Positions 8,560-18,158 of a stretch of DNA of 64,000 nt are shown here, in pieces; position 1 is the stretch's first letter, and each line of letters starts with the position of its first letter. The notes beneath the pieces are model-generated. The model was not told where the DNA came from, ran no database searches, and saw only the letters and a list, made by a program, of their open reading frames with translations. The translations under genes and the position numbers were made by a program. The DNA lies in NCBI GenBank assembly GCA_001804865.1, contig MHBK01000020.1, positions 1 to 64,000 of the forward strand, written 5' to 3'. This stretch comes from Lentisphaerae bacterium GWF2_57_35 (GTDB taxonomy: Bacteria > Verrucomicrobiota > Kiritimatiellia > CAIQIC01 > GWF2-57-35).

Positions 8560-8781
8560 GATACACCTCCCTGGCCGACATCAATGAAGATCTTCATGCC
8601 GTACTCCGAGCAGGCCGCATGCCATGCCGTCAAAGCGCTCCAAACCGGCAAAATCCGCCGCTCCACAGCCTTCCCGACCCCTCCCTTCCGGGAAAAAGAT
8701 GCCGAAAATGCCTGAAAAACCTGACGGCATCGACCCTGCTTTATCCGTCGTCGCAGAACCGTAGTAAAGGAGAAGCAGACA

Positions 8782-9009
8782 ATGAACTTCATGGTCAAAT
8801 GCTGCGAATGCAATCGAGTTCGTCTGGAAAACAATTGGCTTCCGGAATACGAAGCCGTAAAGAGCAACAAGACCATCTTCTCGCACAGCTACTGCCCGGA
8901 TTGTCTACGCAAAATCATGGCCCAACTGGAAGCTTGGAGCCCGGCGCCGGAACGGGAAGCGGAAGCGCTGCCGGCGGCCCTGGATCTGCATCAAGCTGTT
9001 GGCGGATGA
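8782..9009 (+). CDS. Small Cys-rich protein of unknown function (two CxxC knuckles)
   Basis: This 75-residue protein carries CCEC near residues 7-10 and CPDC near 39-42, separated by about 30 residues. That is the layout of a small zinc-ribbon. It has a strong ribosome site (AAAGGAG, 8 bases before ATG), the main reason to accept it. Its last 95 bases overlap, tail to tail, the 3' end of the hybrid kinase gene on the other strand. No function can be assigned; similar small CxxC proteins often accompany signalling genes. Confidence 0.65.
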   Translation: MNFMVKCCECNRVRLENNWLPEYEAVKSNKTIFSHSYCPDCLRKIMAQLEAWSPAPEREAEALPAALDLHQAVGG

Positions 9010-11098
9010 CGTCAAGAAAGGAATTGATGTCGAAAGGTTTGTCGAGAAAGGCCGCCGCCCCTGACTGCCGGGGATCCCAATCCAACGCGTTTAAGCCATA
9101 ACCGCTCATCATGATGACCTGCTGGCCGGGCTTGATTTCCAGCACCTGCCGCAGGCACTCGCGACCGTCCATGCCCGGCATGGAAACGTCCATGATCGCC
9201 AAATCCACCCGCTCCTTTTCGCGACGGAAAATCTCCACCGCTTCGGCGCCGCCCGTCGCGCAGAGAATCTCGTATCCGTAGCGGCGCAGCAAGGAGGACG
9301 TACTGCGAAGAACCGCCGGCTCGTCGTCGACCAACAGAATGACCTCGGCGCCGCCGCCGGCTTCCACGGAGGGCGCCAAGGCTGCCGTCGCCGCGCTATC
9401 GCCCGGCGCCGCCGCCGGAAAGGCGACGGTAAAAACCGTTTCCTCGCCAGGCTGGCTGGTCGCATAGACGTAGCCATGATGCTGTTGAACGATCGCCTGC
9501 ACCATCGAAAGCCCCAAGCCCGTTCCCCGGCCGGCCTGCTTGGTCGTATAGAAGGGCTCGAAAATCTTGGCCAGCGAGGAGGAAGGAATCCCCACGCCCT
9601 GATCCGCCACCGAAACGCAGGCATACCGCCCCGGACGCGCTTTGGGCGCCGGCCCCCGGTGCGTTCGGTCCCACGTACATTCGAACGTACGGATGCGCAG
9701 CACCCCGCCCTTCGGCATGGCGTCGCGCGCATTTAAAATCAGGTTGAGGAGCGCTTGCTCGAATTGCAGGGGGTCCATGCGGCCATGAATCGGCTCCCGG
9801 CTTAACGCCATTTCAATGCGGATGTTCTTCGGCAGGGTCCGGCGAAAGAGACGGGCCAGCAACTCCAGTTGCTCGTTCAGGTTCATGGTCGTCGGCTGGC
9901 CTTTCGAGGGCCGGCTGAACGACAGCAACCGGCGCGACAAATCCGCGGCCCGGCCAATTTCATGTTGAATGGTCAGCAAGTCGTCGCCCAGTCGCGCACC
10001 CGCCGCGGGATCCAACAGCATCAGTTGCAGGGAGGAGGAAATGCCCGTCAGGACATTGTTGAAATCGTGCGCCAAGCCGCTGGCCAGCGAGCCCACGGTC
10101 TCCATCTTCTGGGCTTGGAGCATCCGCTCCTGAATGAGCTTTCGTCCCAGCATCCCCCCGGCCATGCGCGCCGTCAGCCGGAGCAGGTGCAGGTCCTGCT
10201 TCGACCAGGCCAGGCCCCGCTTCCTATGCCCGAACACAATCAGCCCCAGCCAGGAGCCGCCGCTCGTCAAAGGGAATACGGCGGCCGAGGCGAGCTTCAA
10301 CTGCTTGCATAAATGGGTCAGCAGAGGATTCTCGGCCTTCGGACTTTCCAGGATCGCCTTGCCCAGTTCCAGGTTGCGCGCCCAGACGTCGTAGGGCCTG
10401 TCCCAACCAATCTTGACGGGCGTGGAAACAGGAACCAGGCCTTTGTCCCGGTCAAACAATCCCGATAAACGGGCGCAGTAACCCACCTCGGCGTCATGCG
10501 TGTTTTCGAAAACATGCACCGTGCCGACGCCGTAAATCTCGGCCAGCGGCAGCTCCAGCAGGTGCTTCATCGCGGTGCAATTGCGGCAAAAACTGGAGGC
10601 GCATAGCGCCTGGTTCACGCAGGACGTCAGGGCGTCCTCGTAATGTAGTTGTGCGGCCAGCCGCTTCTCGAAATGCACGCGTTCGGTGATGTTGTCCAGC
10701 AGCACGGCGACGCGCAGGGCCTTCATCCCGGCAGCTGGGCGCATCGGTACGCACGTGGCTTGGAACCATTGCAGATGTCCGGCAGGACTTTCCAGCCCCA
10801 CCACGCCGGTCACCCGCCCATGCGTCCGGGCCGCCCGGACCCACGGCCATTGACTCGTCGTGAGCGTCCGTTCCTTTTCGTTCACCACGCGGTAGCCGGA
10901 GTCCGCCAGAGATTGGCCTTCCAAAGCCTCCTTGCCCACCCCCAGCGCGCGCTCGGCCGGCCCATTGAGTTGCAGCAACTTGCCTGTGCCGGAAAACAGC
11001 GCAACCGGCACATGGGCCACCAAGTTGCCGAATCCGGTTTCCACCGACGTCCAGTCCGGCGCCGACGTGCGTATCGTTTTATGAGCCGAACGCTTCAC
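8915..11098 (-). CDS. Hybrid sensor histidine kinase (PAS - GAF-like - HisKA - HATPase - receiver)
   Basis: This is a soluble kinase of about 727 residues with no membrane segment. Domains: PAS (about 20-140), a Cys-rich GAF-like region (about 160-315, with C160, C166, C171 and C174), HisKA with phospho-His H344 in GLAHDFNNVLTG, an ATPase domain with N456 (NLILNARDAM), VADQGVGI and GRGTGLGL, and a C-terminal receiver with D591/D592, D637 and K687. The frame stays open into the upstream HDOD gene. The GTG at 11098, 3 bases after GGGAGG, is chosen because it begins just past the HDOD stop; the spacing is short, so the start is uncertain. It is the last gene of the minus-strand chemotaxis block. 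Confidence 0.88.
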   Translation of the reverse strand: MKRSAHKTIRTSAPDWTSVETGFGNLVAHVPVALFSGTGKLLQLNGPAERALGVGKEALEGQSLADSGYRVVNEKERTLTTSQWPWVRAARTHGRVTGVVGLESPAGHLQWFQATCVPMRPAAGMKALRVAVLLDNITERVHFEKRLAAQLHYEDALTSCVNQALCASSFCRNCTAMKHLLELPLAEIYGVGTVHVFENTHDAEVGYCARLSGLFDRDKGLVPVSTPVKIGWDRPYDVWARNLELGKAILESPKAENPLLTHLCKQLKLASAAVFPLTSGGSWLGLIVFGHRKRGLAWSKQDLHLLRLTARMAGGMLGRKLIQERMLQAQKMETVGSLASGLAHDFNNVLTGISSSLQLMLLDPAAGARLGDDLLTIQHEIGRAADLSRRLLSFSRPSKGQPTTMNLNEQLELLARLFRRTLPKNIRIEMALSREPIHGRMDPLQFEQALLNLILNARDAMPKGGVLRIRTFECTWDRTHRGPAPKARPGRYACVSVADQGVGIPSSSLAKIFEPFYTTKQAGRGTGLGLSMVQAIVQQHHGYVYATSQPGEETVFTVAFPAAAPGDSAATAALAPSVEAGGGAEVILLVDDEPAVLRSTSSLLRRYGYEILCATGGAEAVEIFRREKERVDLAIMDVSMPGMDGRECLRQVLEIKPGQQVIMMSGYGLNALDWDPRQSGAAAFLDKPFDINSFLDVIRQQLDADPGPPAALPLPVPAPGSKLPVGP

Positions 11099-11129
11099 AA
11101 ACCTCCCAGGAGAAACAAACCCGTTTCCG

Positions 11130-11999
11130 CTAAACAAGCGACAACAAGATCTCCGATTTTTTGGATTCTTCCCGAACCTGATCCATGATCGTGGAAATCT
11201 CGTCCACTTCCACCCCCAGCCGCTTCCACACCCCGCGAAAAAAGGCCGGGGCCACGGCATCGCCGCTTTCGCCGATCTTGACCAAGTTGCAGATGTAGTT
11301 GGCCGCATGACACAACATCGCAATCCCCTGCCGCGATTCGGCGGCGTTCTCGGGCTCGTGGTGCCACCGAATCGTCTCGATCAAATCCTCGGACAGATTC
11401 CAGCGTTTACCCAGCCACGCGCCCACCTGCGCATGGTCGGCGCCGATCACCTCCAGCTCGACCTGGAACAACGGCACATGCTGCTCATGGGACATTTGGA
11501 TGGCGCTCATGAAATCCGCATGGAAGTAAGTTTCAAAAACGATCTTCCCAATGTCGTGCAACAATCCCGCCAGGTGCAAGACATCCTTTTCGTAGCGTTG
11601 CCCAAGAGTGGCGGCGCAACGGTCGTACAGGATGTTGACCGCGATGCCCGTGCAGATGCAGTGCCGCCAGAATTCCTCGCGATTGAAATCGCTTTGACTC
11701 GCCTTGCTGTAGGTGGAAAACACCGACGTGGAAAGGGCGATGTTGTTGATCGCGACCATCCCCATTCGCGCGACCGCGATGCTCAGGGAGGTGATGGGTT
11801 CCGACGCGCAGTACATGGCCGAGTTCACCACCTTCAAAATTCTAGCCATCATCGAGGGATCGTCCTCGATGATGCGCGCAATTCTCGGGGCATCCGATTT
11901 GGGGTCGCGAACCGCCCGGCCGAGTTTTTCGATCACGCTGGGAAGGGTCGGAAGATTTCGTATTCCTTCAAGCCGCTTAAAGATTTCGTTTTTATTCAT
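11130..11999 (-). CDS. HDOD domain signalling protein
   Basis: This 289-residue protein is HDOD over most of its length: LPTLPSVIEKL near 17, DDPSMMARILKVVNSAMY, and LAGLLHDIGKIVFETY near 145. It retains HD-like His/Asp pairs (HDIGK, GADHAQVG, IRWHHEP) but, as in all HDOD proteins, phosphodiesterase activity should not be assumed. It ends 31 bases before the hybrid kinase start, and the two are probably co-transcribed. A 137-base A+T-richer gap separates it from the cheB upstream, so a separate promoter is possible. Confidence 0.88.
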   Translation of the reverse strand: MNKNEIFKRLEGIRNLPTLPSVIEKLGRAVRDPKSDAPRIARIIEDDPSMMARILKVVNSAMYCASEPITSLSIAVARMGMVAINNIALSTSVFSTYSKASQSDFNREEFWRHCICTGIAVNILYDRCAATLGQRYEKDVLHLAGLLHDIGKIVFETYFHADFMSAIQMSHEQHVPLFQVELEVIGADHAQVGAWLGKRWNLSEDLIETIRWHHEPENAAESRQGIAMLCHAANYICNLVKIGESGDAVAPAFFRGVWKRLGVEVDEISTIMDQVREESKKSEILLSLV

Positions 12000-12136
12000 T
12001 ATGTTGAATTTCGGTGAACAGGCCCCCCGCCTTTTTTGCGATCAAGTATATTGATTATAGCGGGCGTGGGGAGAAAAATATAACCACAAATCGAACGAAC
12101 TCCCGCAGAATTCCGTCCGCCTCCTGAAAGGCCTGT

Positions 12137-13635
<1,499 letters not shown>

Positions 13636-13656
13636 AACGCTCCGGCGTCCGCCAGG

Positions 13657-14043
13657 TCATTCCCCGCGACCGCCCAGAATTCGATCCACGGCCTGCTTGA
13701 TGTTTTCAGGGGTAAAAGGCTTGTTCATGTAGTCCCGAACTCCGGCCGCCTTAAGTTCCGCAATGCGCGTCAAGCTCCGTTCGGTCGAGATGATGACCAC
13801 CGGAACGGTTTGCATCAGGCCGTCCTGCTTCATTTGCTGCACCATCTCCAAGCCGCTCATTTCCGGCATGTTGATATCCGCCAGCACAATGTCGATCCAA
13901 TGCGAATGCAACACATCGAGCGCCTGCTTTCCATTTTCGGCTTCGAAAACGGCGCCGATTTCGATGCCCGCCACTTCCAGGGACTTGGCAATGAAGGCCC
14001 GGGCCGTTTTGGAATCGTCGACAATTAGAATATTGTAAGCCAT
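13657..14043 (-). CDS. CheY-like response regulator
   Basis: This 128-residue single receiver has D9/D10 (VDDSKTARAF), phospho-Asp D56 (ADINMPEMSG), S87/T88 and K108 (NKPFTPE). All phosphorylation residues are intact. It lies directly between an HDOD gene and cheX, so its phosphate is probably removed by that CheX. It has no output domain. Confidence 0.93.
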   Translation of the reverse strand: MAYNILIVDDSKTARAFIAKSLEVAGIEIGAVFEAENGKQALDVLHSHWIDIVLADINMPEMSGLEMVQQMKQDGLMQTVPVVIISTERSLTRIAELKAAGVRDYMNKPFTPENIKQAVDRILGGRGE

Positions 14044-14053
14044 AAGACTCTCC

Positions 14054-14950
14054 TCAATCCTTCAAAAGCTTTTCCAGGTCGCGCATCTTGTCCAGCGTAT
14101 GGCTGGCCACCCATTCGAGGTCTTTCTTCCGAACCCCGAGATTGTCGATCGCTTCCTGCGACAGATGATATCCCAACCCGTCGATGCCGGTTCCGATGCC
14201 CTCGGCATAAGACAAAAACTCGGCCACATGCACAATGGATGCGATCGACTCGTACTCTCCCGCCGCTTCCGGACAATGATGCCATCGGGCGGCCGCCACC
14301 AGTTCCGCCGGAAAATGCCACTGATCCAAAACCGCCGCCCCTGCATCGGCGTGATTCATACCCACCACGGCCGCTTCCGCCATCTCGAACGAAAGTTTTT
14401 GCTCGCCGGCGACCTTAAAGATCTCGACCTTGGAGGCGTCGACAAATTCGTCCAGAATCAACTTTCCAAGATCGTGCAGCAACCCGCTGGTGAAGAGCAT
14501 GTCGGGCGCATGAATGGACAGGGCCAGGCAAAGCTCCTCCGCGGCCAAGGCCGCCCATAGCGAATGCCGCAGCAATTCGTCCGGGGCAAGCTCGTAACCC
14601 GGCATGGGTTTCGAAAGACGCCGTCCCATGCCGGAAGCCACCACCAGTTGAAAAAGCTGTTTCAAGCCCAGCCGGACAATCGCCTCCTGCAAGCTTCGAA
14701 CCGAACGGCGAGCCCCAAACTCCGCCGAATTGGCCAGCCGCAGGATGTTGGCCGTCATGCCCGGATCGAATTTGATGCGCCCGGCGATCGTGACCGCATC
14801 GGCCGCAGGGTCGTTAAGCATGGTAATCACTTGCGCGACAAAGGCCGGCATCGCGGGAAACGTCCGGATTTTCTCTTTGATCAGAGCCCGACGCCGTCCC
14901 TGTACATCTCCGGAGCCATTAACAACTGGATTCTTTGAATTCCCGTTCAT
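14054..14950 (-). CDS. HDOD domain signalling protein
   Basis: This 298-residue HDOD protein contains FPAMPAFVAQVITML (about 31-45), FDPGMTANILRLANSAEFG and LLHDLGKLILDEF. The ATG at 14950 follows GGAGAAAG and overlaps the cheD stop by 4 bases, so an upstream in-frame ATG at 15070 within cheD is rejected. The C-terminal 40 residues (KKDLEWVASHTLDKMRDLEK) are helical and may mediate partner binding. It is part of the cheR-cheD-HDOD-cheY-cheX-cheB series. Confidence 0.9.
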   Translation of the reverse strand: MNGNSKNPVVNGSGDVQGRRRALIKEKIRTFPAMPAFVAQVITMLNDPAADAVTIAGRIKFDPGMTANILRLANSAEFGARRSVRSLQEAIVRLGLKQLFQLVVASGMGRRLSKPMPGYELAPDELLRHSLWAALAAEELCLALSIHAPDMLFTSGLLHDLGKLILDEFVDASKVEIFKVAGEQKLSFEMAEAAVVGMNHADAGAAVLDQWHFPAELVAAARWHHCPEAAGEYESIASIVHVAEFLSYAEGIGTGIDGLGYHLSQEAIDNLGVRKKDLEWVASHTLDKMRDLEKLLKD

Positions 14951-15426
14951 AGCTCTTTCTCCACTCCCCCGGATTTGATCGTGACACGGCCGGTTGCAAT
15001 CTCCAATCGAACCGTGCGCGAGATGTTTCCCCCTACATCCTCCGCATGAATCAACATACTGTTCTTCCACAAAATCTTTCGGAAAATAGTATAATTACGT
15101 TCTCCGATTTTGAAGAGACCCTTGCTGTCCAAAACCGCCGAGGCCCCGGCAATTTTAACCACCAGACTGCTCTTTCGACACCCCAGGGCAAACATCTCCT
15201 TAAGCAGCTTGGTGGTGCCCGTATCCACGAACATGCACGGGTTTTCGAGCGCCTTTTGGGCGTCGATCTGGGAAAGCGGCAACATGCAGTGAATCATGCC
15301 GCCTACATGCAAGGAGGTGTCGTAAAACGTAATGCCCAGACACGAACCTAGCGAGTAGGTTGTCAGGACATCATCGGCCGTATTCGAAACCGCCATTTCC
15401 GATATGCCGACAATCACGTTGTTCAT
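14947..15426 (-). CDS. cheD: Chemoreceptor glutamine deamidase CheD
   Basis: This 159-residue CheD converts specific receptor glutamines to glutamates and, in systems with CheC, is stimulated by or sequestered on the phosphatase. The catalytic Cys C29 lies in LGSCLGIT and the catalytic His H46 in GGMIHCMLP, followed by the family motif GASAVLDSKGLFKIGERN. It is 10 bases downstream of cheR and overlaps the HDOD gene. Presence of CheD and CheX together suggests a Bacillus/Thermotoga-like adaptation layout rather than the enteric one. Confidence 0.93.
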   Translation of the reverse strand: MNNVIVGISEMAVSNTADDVLTTYSLGSCLGITFYDTSLHVGGMIHCMLPLSQIDAQKALENPCMFVDTGTTKLLKEMFALGCRKSSLVVKIAGASAVLDSKGLFKIGERNYTIFRKILWKNSMLIHAEDVGGNISRTVRLEIATGRVTIKSGGVEKEL

Positions 15427-15436
15427 TGAGAAATTC

Positions 15437-16255
15437 TCACGGTTTGATGTAAACCGACGGCTCCACGCTTTTAAACTGGCTCAACATTCCGGACAGACTC
15501 TCTGCATGCCCCACCATCAGATATCCTTTGGGCCGCAGCAAGCTAAAAAAGTTGTCCAACAGACGCGAGCGCACCTTATTGTCGAAATAGATCATGACAT
15601 TCCGGCAAAAGACCACATCCAAAGGTCCCTTGAGCGGAAAAGGCGGCGTGGATAAATTCACCCGGCCGAACGTGACCATCTTTTGAAGCGAGGGATCGAC
15701 CCGGTATCGCACGGGCTCTGCATGCAGTTCTTTTCGAAAGTATTTGGTCTGATACGTCCGGGGTACGGATTCCATATGCCGTTCCTCGTACACGCCCTGC
15801 CGGGCTTTTTCGAGCACCCGGGTGGAAATATCCGTGGCTAGAATCTTGGCGTCGCGAGCGTCGCTCAAGTGCTCATTCAGCGTGATGGCGAGGGAATACG
15901 GCTCTTCCCCCGTGGAGCTGGCCGCACACCAAACGCGAAAGCGCGTCTGCCCCTTGGCCTCCCACTCCTTCACGAGCTGTCCCAACAATTCAAAATGCCG
16001 CGGCTCCCGGAAAAAGTGCGTCACGTTGGTGGAAATGGCATCCAATAAGGCGGTCACTTCCTCCCCGGAATCGTCCTTTTCAACCTGCTGAAAATAGGCT
16101 TCAAAGTCGGTCAGCCCCAACGCTCGCATACGCTTGCCGACACGAGCTTGCACCAATGCTTCTTTTTTCTCGCCCAGGGTGATGCCGCATTTTTCGTAAA
16201 TCAATTGAGCAAACTTGTGGAAGGTCTTTTTGTCGAGGGTTCCCGGCTCAGTCAT
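15437..16255 (-). CDS. cheR: Chemotaxis methyltransferase CheR (copy 2)
   Basis: This 272-residue methyltransferase contains ISTNVTHFFREPRHF (about 86-100), the SAM loop VWCAASSTGEEPYSLA and the C-terminal CRNVMIYF and GHAESL motifs. It is a canonical CheR. ATG 16255 is preferred. A TTG 36 bases upstream is in frame, but the sequence in between looks like leader DNA, and the Shine-Dalgarno for 16255 (GAGAAAA) is weak, so the start may need revision. It is the first gene of the minus-strand block that runs to 8915; the block promoter must lie in 16256-16532. Confidence 0.95.
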   Translation of the reverse strand: MTEPGTLDKKTFHKFAQLIYEKCGITLGEKKEALVQARVGKRMRALGLTDFEAYFQQVEKDDSGEEVTALLDAISTNVTHFFREPRHFELLGQLVKEWEAKGQTRFRVWCAASSTGEEPYSLAITLNEHLSDARDAKILATDISTRVLEKARQGVYEERHMESVPRTYQTKYFRKELHAEPVRYRVDPSLQKMVTFGRVNLSTPPFPLKGPLDVVFCRNVMIYFDNKVRSRLLDNFFSLLRPKGYLMVGHAESLSGMLSQFKSVEPSVYIKP

Positions 16256-16384
16256 TTTTTCTCGCTTCGTCCATTTACATTCCCCTGTCAACTGTACGAA
16301 TGCTCAAACAATACACACACCAATCAACACCGTCGAGGTCTATCTGTTAAACGATTCCTTTCGCCAAAAATAGCGATGCGGCGC

Positions 16385-16412
16385 TTGTTTTGAACTCAAC
16401 CTTTCTTATAAT
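16385..16412 (+). promoter_or_regulatory. Possible sigma70-type promoter for the J-domain gene
   Basis: TTGTTT (16385-16390) and TATAAT (16407-16412) are 16 bases apart, about 120 bases upstream of the J-domain ATG, in a divergent A+T-rich intergenic region. A small hairpin TCCCTTT-AC-AAAGGGA (16471-16486) lies in the predicted leader. This is sequence resemblance only. Confidence 0.35.
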
Positions 16413-16532
16413 TCCTTGAGCCTATGAAAGTAGAAAAAACCCTTGTTTGAGAGCGAATCGCCCAAAGGTTTCCCTTTACAAAGGGATTGGCTTTCATCTA
16501 TATTTCGTGGTATAAATATAAAAAGGCACAAT

Positions 16533-17045
16533 ATGTTGAGGTTATTCGAACCAACTAATGTCATTTCCCTGGAAAGGGCGGAAGTCCTTTCCGAAGCCAC
16601 CATCGACAACTTCCATTTCAAGGTCACCCTCAATCCCGTCGAAAAATCGTCCTGTATCTTATGGTTCAAAGACTGTCTCGTGAGCGACATCTTCGAAGCC
16701 TTGGGAAAGTTTTCCTATTTCGACAAAAGGAATGTGTTGGATTTTATCGTTCGCTATTCCACCAGCGTTGACCTTCGCGAAGAAATCGATAAGCGGCATT
16801 TTGAACGACGAATCGACAATCTTTCGCCCTCCTATTTCAAAGTGATCGAAACGCTGGACGAGCGGTCGAAGGAAAGCGCGTATCGCACCCTCTACGATCT
16901 GGACGATATCATCGAAAAAGGCGAGCTGGCCAAAAAGCGCAAGATCATGGCAAAGAAGTTTCATCCTGATGCCGGGGGCGACCACCGCGCCATGACCGTG
17001 ATCAACGAAGCCTACGAATTTCTCCTGACCCGCGCCACGCCTTGA
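16533..17045 (+). CDS. J-domain (DnaJ-like) protein of unknown partner
   Basis: In this 170-residue protein the C terminus forms a J domain: helix II KKRKIMAKKFHPD with the diagnostic HPD at 144-146, then GGDHRAMTVINEAYEFL as helix III. The N-terminal 130 residues resemble nothing I recognise. Having the J domain at the C terminus points to a specialised Hsp70 recruiter rather than a general DnaJ. ATG 16533 has AAAGG upstream. An upstream ATG at 16443 is in frame but lies in leader sequence. The gene is divergent from the che block and convergent with a receiver gene. Confidence 0.72.
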   Translation: MLRLFEPTNVISLERAEVLSEATIDNFHFKVTLNPVEKSSCILWFKDCLVSDIFEALGKFSYFDKRNVLDFIVRYSTSVDLREEIDKRHFERRIDNLSPSYFKVIETLDERSKESAYRTLYDLDDIIEKGELAKKRKIMAKKFHPDAGGDHRAMTVINEAYEFLLTRATP

Positions 17046-17056
17046 CGGACGGCTTG

Positions 17057-17521
17057 CTACTCGTCTTCGCCTGACGCGATTTCCGGGCTGACGTATATCC
17101 GCCCCGACATGACCGCCTCGACGGCGGGCCGAAGTTCGTCGCACAAATGATCCTTGATGATGTATCCCACCGCCCCCAGGCTGAGCATCGCGGCGGCATA
17201 CCGGCGATCCGCATGAACGGAAATAACCAGGATTCGGGTTGCCGGATTCGCGCACACAATGCGCCTCGTTGCTTCCACCCCATCCATTTCCGGCATGCTG
17301 ATGTCCATGAAGACAAGCTCCGGCTTGTGCTTGTTGGCCAGCTTGAGGGCTTCGTGGCCCGTGGTGGCCTCGCCGATTACAACAAGCCCCGGCAGCAAAG
17401 CAATCAGCCGCTTTAAATTCCACCGAATCAATTCATGATCGTCCGCGATCAACACGCGAATCTTCGGAGAAGAGCCCTCGGGCTCTTGGGGCGTCGAATT
17501 TGAGGCATTTGAATTTTTCAT
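17057..17521 (-). CDS. Receiver-only response regulator (NarL/FixJ-type receiver, no HTH)
   Basis: This 154-residue protein has a 20-residue Ser/Pro-rich leader, then a receiver with D27/D28, phospho-Asp D73 (FMDISMPEMDG), S100 and K123 (IIKDHL). The receiver resembles NarL-type regulators (GYIIKD, SGRIYVSPEI), but the protein stops where the DNA-binding domain would begin, with no sign of a remnant. It may be a signal quencher or a truncated regulator. It lies 84 bases downstream of cheW in an A+T-rich gap, and its 3' end faces the J-domain gene. Confidence 0.85.
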   Translation of the reverse strand: MKNSNASNSTPQEPEGSSPKIRVLIADDHELIRWNLKRLIALLPGLVVIGEATTGHEALKLANKHKPELVFMDISMPEMDGVEATRRIVCANPATRILVISVHADRRYAAAMLSLGAVGYIIKDHLCDELRPAVEAVMSGRIYVSPEIASGEDE

Positions 17522-17605
17522 ATATATTGTATGTTTATTTAACTATAATAAGGTCACGCAATTCCAGCATTCTTTTTGCCATTTTTATGGCCGGCGGCCC
17601 TATGT

Positions 17606-18094
17606 TTACAGGACGCCGTTCGACTCAACCAGCAGGCGATCCACATCCAGCAACATGACCACGCGCTGTCCGATTTTACCCACGCCCAGAATAAAATCGG
17701 TCTTCACGCCCGTGCCAAACTCCGGCGTCGACTCGATGAGCTGCGCGGAAACATCGAGCACTTCGGAAACCTCGTCGACGACAAGCCCCATCGTTACCCG
17801 CTTTTCGCCCTGCTTCACCTGCACCACGATCACGCAGGTTTTTTCGGTCGTATCCGTGGTTTCCAAACCAAATCTCACCCGCAAATCCACCACGGCAATC
17901 ACTTTTCCCCGCAGGTTGATCACGCCCCGGACGCTCTCCGGCGCGCGAGGCACGCGGGTGATATCCATCATCTTGATGATTTCCTGCACCTTCAAAATTT
18001 CCAAGCCGTACTCTTCGCCCGCCATTCGAAAAGTCAGATACTTGCCCGCCAGATCCGCTCGACCTTGCACCGCTGTCGTCTCCATCGCATTCAT
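17606..18094 (-). CDS. cheW: Chemotaxis coupling protein CheW
   Basis: This 162-residue CheW domain protein links chemoreceptors to CheA. The family pattern is clear: LTFRMAGEEYGLEILKVQEI at the start, RVPRAPESVRGVINLRGKVI in the middle, LVVDEVSEVLDV and FILGVGKIGQRVVMLLDVD towards the end. It lies 64 bases downstream of an MCP gene on the same strand, separated by a perfect hairpin. It is the only cheW in the window. Confidence 0.95.
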   Translation of the reverse strand: MNAMETTAVQGRADLAGKYLTFRMAGEEYGLEILKVQEIIKMMDITRVPRAPESVRGVINLRGKVIAVVDLRVRFGLETTDTTEKTCVIVVQVKQGEKRVTMGLVVDEVSEVLDVSAQLIESTPEFGTGVKTDFILGVGKIGQRVVMLLDVDRLLVESNGVL

Positions 18095-18130
18095 GTAGTC
18101 TCCTTTCTGATGGATGGCCCCTAACCCGCA

Positions 18131-18152
18131 TTTCTCACCGCCCGGTGAGAAA
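18131..18152 (-). terminator. Hairpin between MCP and cheW (partial terminator or processing site)
   Basis: TTTCTCACC (18131-18139) and GGTGAGAAA (18144-18152) form a perfect 9-bp stem with a 4-base loop. It lies just after the MCP stop and before cheW, and read from the minus strand it is not followed by a long U-run. It may attenuate read-through or protect the MCP mRNA end. Confidence 0.5.
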
Positions 18153-18158
18153 TCCGGG

